Source: Phoronis australis (lineage: Eukaryota > Phoronida > Phoronidae). Taken from it: a stretch of 20,184 bases of DNA. Positions 1 through 8,700 of this stretch are shown piece after piece. Each line of letters starts with the position of its first letter. Positions within the stretch are counted from its first letter, which is position 1. Position numbers and translations under genes: made by a program. The DNA lies in the NCBI GenBank assembly GCA_002633005.1, contig NMRA01001387.1, positions 1 to 20,184 of the forward strand, in the 5' to 3' direction. The notes beneath the pieces were generated by a model. It was not told the DNA's origin. It did no database searches and saw nothing but the letters and a program-made list of their open reading frames with translations.

Positions 1-339
1 CTCTAGCAATTGCATATTGCCAGATCTTTCAAAGTTCTGAAATTGCTCAAAAGTGACCTGGAAGTAATACCTATTTCATGATGGTAAAATGTCTAAATCA
101 AAAGTTGTTTTATGTGATTTTAGGCGAGTTCATGTCCACTTCAAATGATTTTTTGTTGCAGTACTGAAAAGTATTGGCACATTAGCTCTGGTGGCTCCTT
201 GTTTTTTGGCGAATTGACCATTTTATGGTTCCCATGGGTAATTTTGTTACTGGTCTAGTATGTATGTACAACTGTAATCGTGGGCAATTGTAATGCAAAC
301 CATGTTGCAAAAGTATTTTTTTCATGACCATTTCATTGG
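1..339. other. Unique sequence left of the repeat element
   Basis: AT-rich and non-coding as far as I can see. A 63-codon minus-strand frame here has no recognisable features. It ends where similarity between the two repeat copies begins. Confidence 0.4.
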
Positions 340-427
340 ACAAGAGCAACGCAGAGCGTTGAAATGCGCCCACAATTGCACCGCAAACGGTATCCTTCTA
401 GGGTTGTTTATTGGTACCATCAAGTGG

Positions 428-2101
428 CCAGTAGAGGGCATATATGTATGTTGTACTTAGCAAAATAGAAAGGCGTGAACATTGTCTCCTCAATAGGCTA
501 GGGGCAAAATGTGAGTAATCTTCATAATACAAGCACATCCTATACACCAGTTGCTTAACGCACCACAGAAACATAGAATTAAAAACAAATTTACCAACAT
601 ACGAGATTAGCACAGCATTAGAATGCCAGAAACAAACTTCTACTTGGAACTTTTCCTTCATAGTCACGAAGTAACACAAAGTATACACCTGAAGACCTAT
701 GAAAATACAGAGGTCAATGTAAAATACTAAAATTGCCACTAGATGCATACCGGTAGTCAGAATCATCCTAAAGTCGTCATTGTCCGTTGTCAACACCACA
801 TAAATACACTTGCTAAATTTAGTAAAGATCCTGCAAACGGTTTGGGAGATACAGCCATGGGCGCAAAAAACAAAACTGCCACTAGGAGGCGCCACAGTAG
901 TCCAAATCGCCTGAAAATCATTGTCAGCTGACTTCCTTATAGTAAGCACATACACGCCAATTTTCACAATCATCCTTTGAGCGGTTTGGTTGATAGAGGG
1001 GTGGACGCAAAAATACAGACTGGAAAACAGTAAAAATGGCCACTAGGTGGCGCAAACTATGTCGAATCCATCTGAAAACGGGAGGATAGCGTCATCTCAC
1101 TAATAGGTGCCTACATACCAAATTTCATGAAAATCCGTTCAGGACTTTTGAAGATACAAAGGTAAGCGTAACAAAATAAAATTGCCACTAGGGGGCACAC
1201 CGGTAGTCGGATCCGTCCAAAAGTCGTCATCTTCCGTTGTTAACATCATATAAATATACTTACACAATTTTGTAAAGATCCTGCGAACGGTTTAGGAGAT
1301 ACAGCCATAGGCGCAAAAAAAAAAAAAACTGCCACTAGGAGGCGCCACAGTAGTCGAAATCGTCGGAAAATCATCGTCAACCGTCCTCTACATAGTAAGC
1401 ATATACATGCCAATTTTCACAATCATCCTTTGAGCGGTTTGGTTGATAGAGGGGTGGACGCACAAAAACAGACTCGAAAACACTAAAAATGGCCACTAGG
1501 TGGCGCAAACTATGTCGAATCCATCTGAAAACGGGAGGATAGCGTCATCTCACTAATAGGTGCCTACATACCAAATTTCATGAAAATCCAATAAGGACTT
1601 GTGAAGATACAAAGGTAAGCGTAAAAAAATTAAAATTGCCACTAGGGGGCACACCGGTAGTCGGATCCGTCCAAAAGTCGTCATCTTCCGTTGTTAACAT
1701 CATATAAATATACTTACACAATTTCGTAAAGATCCTGCGAACGGTTTAGGAGATACAGCCATAGGCGCAAAAAAAAAAAAACTGCCACTAGGAGGCGCCA
1801 CAGTAGTCGAAATCGTCGGAAAATCATCGTCAACCGTCCTCTACATAGTAAGCACATACATGCCAATTTTCACAATCATCCTTTGAGCGGTTTGGTTGAT
1901 AGAGGGGTGGAAGCACAAAAACAGACTCGAAAACAGTAAAAATGGCCACTAGGTGGCGCAAACTATGTCGAATCCATCCGAAAACGGCAGGATAGCGTCA
2001 TCTCACTACTAGGTGCCTACATACCAAATTTCATGAAAATCCGTTCAGGACTTTTGAAGATACAAAGGTAAGCGTAAAAAACTAAAATTGCCACTAGGGG
2101 C
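428..2101 (+). promoter_or_regulatory. Cluster of CTCF-core-like motifs (putative)
   Basis: The animal CTCF core is commonly written CCASYAGRKGGC. Full matches on the plus strand are CCAGTAGAGGGC (428-439), CCACTAGGTGGC (1040-1051, 1493-1504, 1946-1957) and CCACTAGGGGGC (1185-1196, 1639-1650). One-mismatch CCACTAGGAGGC occurs at 879-890, 1332-1343 and 1785-1796. A version one G short is at 2091-2101 and a decayed one at 736-746. The best copies extend to TGGCCACTAGGTGGCGCAA, which resembles the longer CTCF consensus. The resemblance is seen directly; binding is inferred. Confidence 0.45.
731..2101 (+). repeat. Higher-order tandem array, about 453-bp trimeric unit
   Basis: Each submonomer starts with GCCACTAGGNGGC-like sequence and continues with a TCGNATCC-like block and a block close to CAATTTTCACAATCATCC or CAAATTTCATGAAAATCC. 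Core positions are 736 (decayed), 879, 1040, 1185, 1332, 1493, 1639, 1785, 1946 and 2091. Spacings repeat as about 146, 147 and 161 bp, giving a trimer period of 449-454 bp and about three copies. Corresponding submonomers are nearly identical between trimers while the three types differ, which is typical of higher-order repeat amplification. Poly-A runs of 7-12 vary in length between copies. Confidence 0.85.
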
Positions 2102-2290
2102 ACACCGGTAGCCGGATCCGTCCGAAAGTTCGCACATGCCGTCCCATTCATGAATGGAACATATGTGCCAAATTTCATGAACGTATGTCAAAAGGGTTTT
2201 GGAGATAGAGCAGCGGACGCCGGACGCCGCCCGGACGGACGGACAGAGATGACGGCATAATGCGTCCACATATAAACATGTGGGCGCATA

Positions 2291-2577
2291 ACAAATGCAA
2301 GTTTCCGCAACCATAACTAGACAGTGCCACCTTCAATACAAAATTCTTTAATCCACCCAACATTCCTACCATTCTCTACCACATTTTGGCTCAGAGATGC
2401 TGATGACTGCACCACACCATTACCCAACTCCCTCAATTCTATACTCAAACAGTGCCATACCTCTACTGTAAGCTCCCCAATTCTTACCTGAGGACTGCAA
2501 CACAGCACTACTCAATGCCTTCCATCTAGTACCTATACAGCACTATGTCTCTAATATAAGCTCCCCAATTCTTACCT
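2291..2577. repeat. Diverged 88-bp duplication spanning a splice donor
   Basis: The 21 bases at 2469-2489 recur exactly at 2557-2577, the exon k donor junction. The preceding sequences also align loosely (GATGACTGCACCACA near 2400 against GAGGACTGCAACACAGC at 2490), so a unit of about 88 bp was duplicated in tandem and then diverged. The extra copy carries an intact AGGTAAGAATTGG donor-like site with no exon attached. No other feature is seen in this stretch. Confidence 0.6.
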
Positions 2578-2744
2578 AGGCAGGTCGATGATTGTGTGGT
2601 ATTTCTCAGGCAGCGCCGCCGTGCCTCCCCCAACCTCAATATACGTCTGACGTGACTGCTCCCTCTCCCGGGCCTCCTCCAGTGACAACAGCCGCCCCGG
2701 GGTGCTGATGGCCAGCGACTTGGGCCTCACCTTTTTACTAGCAC
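2576..2744 (-). CDS. ARHGAP32: ARHGAP32/33-like exon k (post-GAP conserved linker)
   Basis: 169 nt; two bases, 55 codons, two bases. It encodes VRPKSLAISTPGRLLSLEEA, then YIEVGGGTAALPEKYHTIID. The same RPKSL...LEEA...YIEVG...ALxxKxHTII pattern follows the RhoGAP domain in vertebrate ARHGAP32/33, although it is no named domain. Donor GTAAGA at 2575-2570; acceptor ACACAG ending at 2745. The donor lies in a diverged 88-bp duplication. No further coding exon was found to the left, where the repeat begins. Confidence 0.93.
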
Positions 2745-5700
2745 CTGTGTAAGGGAATAGAAAACATTTTCCTTTTTCGAGCCGTACAATAAGAAGGTAC
2801 ACAAAACATGTAAAAACACTCAAGTCCCCTGTATTAAAACGACACTTAACCCAGTTTTTGGTAATTTTACCAGAAACTAGTTCCATCACTTGTGTTTGCA
2901 CAATCATTGCCTCCCATGAGAGACACAAGTCAGGCTTTCATTCACATAAAACATTTCTTACAGTCACAAAGCATAGTCAGGAAGTTAGCCTTTCCCCATA
3001 GCCGTTGACAAACCCACCCAAAGCAAGCTTCCTGATCAGGCAAACCTTATAAGGAGATTTTAGACATAAAACTTGGGAGATGACCTGGATTACAGAGAAT
3101 TGTTTCGTTGTTAAATTTTAAGTAATCTTGCAGTGGTTTGTAGGCTAAGACAGGGCTTACAAACTTTTAATGGTATATAAAGAGGCTATTATAGCACAAC
3201 ATTTCACTGCTAAAAGCATCTACACTCGACCAATCAAGCACAACAAAAATTTCAAATTGCTCTGTATCAAAATTTTAATATCGGTGGATCAATGCTTATT
3301 TCAAAGGACTGATTTGGATATTGAGAACGTTCGGGTAGGCATCGCTTCTTAAAACTAGAATTAACATTTCTAAGACACAGTTTAGAGTCCGGCTCAATAC
3401 AAACCTGTTGAAGATAATAATTTATCTGAGAAAATATAATCGGCATAACGTATGAGGTACTCCGTGATGATTGCCTGTATTCCTACGCCTCGCAGCACCG
3501 CTGTGCCTGAACCAGTCTCCAACTCTTTGGACCTGATATGTAATAGCACAGTGTTACAGATGTGATAATATGTCAACAGGTCTAAATCAAAGCATACACA
3601 GATGATATTTCTAAGGTTCTTTACCACATCAACTTTTCACTTAAAAAACAAGCTGAGCCATTTTTTTCCAATTTGTTTAGTTTTATTGTCATCCAGCAAA
3701 CTGGGCATCAATTTGGTTAGTTTTATTGTCAACCAGCAAACTGGACATCAATTTTTTATGCATAATATGCATTGTTAATTACTCATCTCTGTACATAAGG
3801 CACTAAAACCATGGCTAAGACTTCGATCTACATGCCCTCCTCATGCCACACTCGCTGTACCCCTTCTAGAAGACAGTATTATCTACAGCCATAGGTCCGG
3901 TACAGAGTTACACCAATTTCAAATGGCGTCCAACTTTTTGGCACACCCTGTATACTAAACATTCCCGTGTTCTCCACAGAAACGCCTCCCGCCATGCCTC
4001 ACCTCAATAAGTTGGGTGCCCAGACTATGGCTAGGTTCTTGGGATGCATGCCCGTTTCATGCCCACTCTCCCCCACCTTGAGAAGATGCCGCATGAGACA
4101 CTCGCACGTTCTGGAAAAGAGACCAAAACGCACTCAAACTACAGCACAAGCCAATTTATGCTGACGAAAACACACAGAATTGCCAGTCATGACGCCTGGG
4201 TGGAGACGTAGTTCATCGTCAGAGTAGTAGCCCTTCACGACTGAGAATGATAGGAAATGATACTTATAGGACGTCATAATGAGGTAATGATACTTATAGG
4301 ATGTCATAATGAGGTAATGATACTTATAGGACGTCATAATGAGGTAATGATACTTATAGGACGTCATAATGAGGTAATGATACTTATAGGACGTCATAAT
4401 GAGGTAATGATACTTATAGGACGTCATAATGAGGTAATGATACTTATAGGACGTCATAATGAGGTAATGATACTTATAGGACGTCATAATGAGGTAATGA
4501 TACTTATAGGACGTCATAATGAGGTAATGATACTTATAGGACGTCATAATGAGGTAATGATACTTATAGGACGTCATAATGAGGTAATGATACTTATAGG
4601 ACGTCATAATGAGGTAATGATACTTATAGGACGTCATAATGAGGTAATGATACTTATAGGACGTCATAATGAGGTAATGATACTTATAGGATGTCATAAT
4701 GAGGTAATGATACTTATAGGATGTCATAATGAGGTAATGATACTTATAGGACGTCATAATGAGGTAATGATACTTATAGGACGTCATAATGAGGTAATGA
4801 TACTTATAGGATGTCATAATGAGGTAATGATACTTATAGGATGTCATAATGAGGTAATGATACTTATAGGATGTCATAATGAGGTAATGATACTTATAGG
4901 ATGTCATAATGAGGTAATGATACTTTCTCTGATTACTTTTGTATTTTACTGCAATCAATATAGTTTGGTAGCACACCTTCATTTATGCAAACTTCGTGAA
5001 AAACACGACTTAACATTTTGTTTGCAAGCTTGATACTGGTATGCTCATAATTTCGGAACAGCCTCCTTTCTTCAGGTGTGTAGATATGAAGTAAAACACC
5101 GAGAGACATAACAAAGAAACAAATTAAAACATAAGCTATATTTCGCGACTTCATGTCTCATCATCAGGCAATAAGTGGGATGAACATATACATAGCGAAA
5201 TAAACAGTGAAATACAAGTGACAGTGGGAAGAGGGGCATACAAGCAGAGAGTGTGAATGCAACACATGGTAGGAAGCCCGCAACCCTATCGAAACAGAGC
5301 CAGCGCGCGATACACACCTGTGAGCTGTGCATTCAGCACAGGTTTTTTGTCTCTGCTTGTTTGCCCTACTTCCCGCTGTCACGTGTATTTCACTGTTTAT
5401 TTTGCTATGAATATGTTCATTCCACTCATTGCCTGATGATGAGACATGAAGTCACACAATATAGCTAGTGTTTTAATTTGTTTCTTTGCTATGTCTCTTG
5501 GTGTTTTACTTCATACCTGCACACCTGAAGAAAGGAGGCTGTTCCAAATTATGAGTATACCAGTATCAAGCTTGCAAACAAAACAAAAAGTTGAGTCGTG
5601 TTTTCAACAAAATTTTACTGTAAGTGCATAAATTAACAGCAACTGAGTAATTCACGTTCACCTGTAGGATCCGAGTCCACGGGTTGTATACATTTATTTG

Positions 5701-8700
5701 GATGCTAGGTTGCACTATTTATTTTTCAGGAAAAAAAAACCCAGCAGAGTCAACATTTTGCCACAAGACAACTCCCATGGAAGGAGCGTATTTTATATAA
5801 AGATGAAACATCATAAGCTGAACACACACAGCTATTAACAACATGTACAAAACAGAATGACGTATAACAAAGACCTGGGTCTAGGATCTAATATCTGAAT
5901 TCAGACTCGACTCACAGACTTAGACTCAAAATTTAACCAATCAGGCTGCATGAATTAAATACAAATTTTCACGTTTACTTGAACCATAACATCCGGTTGG
6001 TCAATTTTTCCGTTGCATCTGGAGATTCGAGCCTGATACAGTTTTGGTACTCTTTCACCAAGATGGCTGAAGCATTGGCCAACACGCTTCAACAAGTTGC
6101 CCAGATAAATTTTCAGAATAAACATTTTCAAAAAAAGTTACCTACCTGTAATGAGGTGGGGGAAGTTGCTGAACGACATCATGAATTTTTCGTAGGCGCA
6201 CGTGAGTTTCTAAGTCGTCTGACACGCCGTGATGGACAGCAGCCTAAAACAAACAGAATATACAGTGAACAAAAGCAACACTTTCAAAACGCGATACTTA
6301 TTCTATAAAAATTCAGCATATGGTATACACACGGAAAAACAGGGAACAAAACTAATACAGCATTCACATGCCATCCCATCGGAACACAGAATGGATGTCT
6401 TATCTGTTGTCTGAAAAAATTCCAATGTGAACGCTGGTCAGACATCTGATCTGCTTCCAAATCTGCCTCACGGGGAGAAGTCTACGTTCCAATTATGTAA
6501 CGTGCGGTGAGGCACTTTGACCATCATGCTTTCTACCCTCTTATAAAAATGTCATTTATGAAAGTCATATTCCATTTTGTAAACAACACTTTTACATTGC
6601 CACGTGATGTGGGAAATGCCATGGCATGTTTGGCACTACTNCGCCGCCCGGACGGACGGACGGACAGAGATGACGGCATAATGCGTCCACATATAAATAT
6701 GTGGGCGCATAAAAATGTCATTTATGAACGTCATATTCCATTTTGTAAACAACACTTTTACATTGCCACGTGATGTGGGAAATGCCATGGCATGTTTGGC
6801 ACTACTGACAGCTCATATCTGCATATAAACAGGTGGGGACAATTTGATACCAAGTTCTCAAACTTCAGTTGCAAGGCAGTGGTTTCACATTGGCCACATT
6901 ACATGCATTTTAAAACGCCTGATAAAACAGACGTGCAACTTTTTGGTCTATGACATCCAATTCCATGACAACGGAACCCTAACTAAAATGCCAGAGAATC
7001 ATGTTACAAGGCAGAACATAAGAAGGAAACGATCGTGTAAAATCCCAGACAACTTAAACAAAAAGACACCTTAACTCAACAGTTAGTAAAACACGTAGTC
7101 GAGTCACACCTTAACTCAACTGTTAGTAAAACACGTAGTCGAGTCACACCTTAACTCAACTGTTAGTTAACTCAACTGTTAGTAAAACACGTAGTCGAGT
7201 CACACCTTAACTCAACTGTTAGTAAAACACGTAGTCGAGTCACACCCTCATTCAACACTGACGCATTAAGTTTTGCCGCCAAAAACAGCATTTGTCGACA
7301 CAGTGTGTTAGCAGTGGGTACTTACGGCAAACTTGTCATACAGCTGATAAGTGAGAAGAGGGTTGGGCAGTTCTCTGAAGTACATCTTGAGCAGAGAGCT
7401 GATACTGTGAATATCTTTGATCTGTGGCTCCTTCATCTCTGCCGGCACCTGATTCTCGTCAAATGAAAACCTGCGACAAATCAATAGTTAAGCAACAGCA
7501 GTGGACTCCTTTTAAAGAAGCTCCTTATTCCTAATAAATCCAGATTTGAACGGATCAACTCCCACAAACAGGTCTTGAAATTTTCACTGCAACGAAAGTA
7601 AGTGGTTTCTGAAAGAACTTAGATGTCACATGCAACCTTGTCGATGTTAATGGCACTTTTGGTCTCTTCTGCTCGCTGATACCGTGAATGGTCTGTTTTT
7701 TGGATGAAAATTACCTTCTATCATAATATGAAAATTTTGAGACCTTTAAAGTGGTTGAACAACCTGGTTTTATAATCTGCTTTTCATGCGGCCAGTAAGG
7801 AGAGAATGCCCCTATAACACCAAGATTCTCTCTCAATGTTTTACTATGAAAGCCCAAGTCTAGTATTCAGGTAGTATTCAGGCAGCTTTTAAGGACACCT
7901 TCCAATTTTAGCAGGCAAGGAGTAATGGAAGTAGTTGGACTGTAGAAAGAATGGCACAGGGTGATGTCATCGTGATAATCACACAGGCATAAATCAAGCA
8001 TACATAACACGGATATTCGTTCAACCCATATTAAGCTCCTTGGTGCGACTGTTCTAATTTGAGCATGCACTCATACAGAAGTTGGATTTAGCCTTACTTG
8101 TATAAAACCACTCTATCCGGTTGGATTCAATTCATACAAGTTTTAAAGTATTTCACAATCAAAGTAGCACGAGCAATTGCACAACTATAAATTACTAAAC
8201 CGCAGTGAAAAACAACACGTTTCTCACAAACTCCGGCCACTAGCTACACCTTGTCTGGGGTTAGACTAGTGGTGAGAAACAAGGTCAAAAAGTCAACACG
8301 GATTCAGAATGGAGTCTTTGCTACTAGAAAGTTGCTCACCTTAACCGCTGTATATTGGACGCCACACCAGACAGACGGTAAATGCCGTCCACGATACCCT
8401 GAGACTCGATTGCATTTATACAGGTCTCCAAAACCAGTGGAACTGCAACAAAGAATAATATACATTGTAAGTCACAGGCCTATAAGAACCGCTGATACCA
8501 TTTTGTGCCTTTTCTACTAAAAGATAATGCAACGGTTAAAATATACAATGCAAACTGTTCATTCACATAAAATAATCCCAAAAGCAGTTTCTATACAGTG
8601 TGCTACATGACACATTTGACCCATTGGCACACATACAGTCACTGCTTGACCCTGTGCTGAGCAGACGTGGAACAACAGACTGTCTTGCAAAACCATGTCA

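Larger units (their letters stand above)
340..2290 (+). repeat. Interspersed repeat element, complete copy A (about 1.95 kb)
   Basis: The 5' boundary is set by loss of similarity with copy B (19778 onward). The 3' boundary is set by similarity to the fragment at 6642-6710. It opens with a small hairpin (CAACGC-AGA-GCGTTG, about 346-360), continues through a non-array head (to about 730), then an internal tandem array (about 731-2101). It ends with a GGACGGACGGACAGAGATG stretch and a terminal hairpin in which TGCGTCCACATA pairs with TATGTGGGCGCA-like sequence (about 2261-2290). ATGCGCCCACA near the start is inverted at the end. No transposase or reverse transcriptase is seen, so it is probably a non-autonomous element of unknown class. 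Confidence 0.75.

Noticed and set aside
398-973. 191-codon minus-strand frame, also open in copy B (19920-20180)
   Set aside because: Differences between the two copies change amino acids at most sites (V/I, L/Q, V/F, Y/H, R/G), which gives no sign of protein selection, and the frame runs into the non-coding submonomers.
2045-2372. Overlapping minus-strand frames over the repeat 3' end
   Set aside because: They translate the GGACGGACGG stretch and terminal hairpin; parts recur in fragment 6642-6710 as repeat sequence, not as a gene.
4134-5033. Long repetitive open frames on both strands (282 and 258 codons, 10-residue repeats)
   Set aside because: They follow from a 30-bp satellite whose unit length is a multiple of three and lacks stops in these frames; the array is intronic and open in opposite directions.
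5072-5631. Mirror-image frames sharing MMRHEV, FHCLF and TPEERRLF on opposite strands
   Set aside because: Direct consequence of the foldback palindrome; no known family, and the frames break at arm differences.
5979-6308. 109-codon plus-strand frame
   Set aside because: It is antisense to exon h, whose minus-strand translation is a clear RhoGAP segment.
8251-8520. 89-codon plus-strand frame
   Set aside because: Antisense shadow of exon f, which carries the arginine finger.
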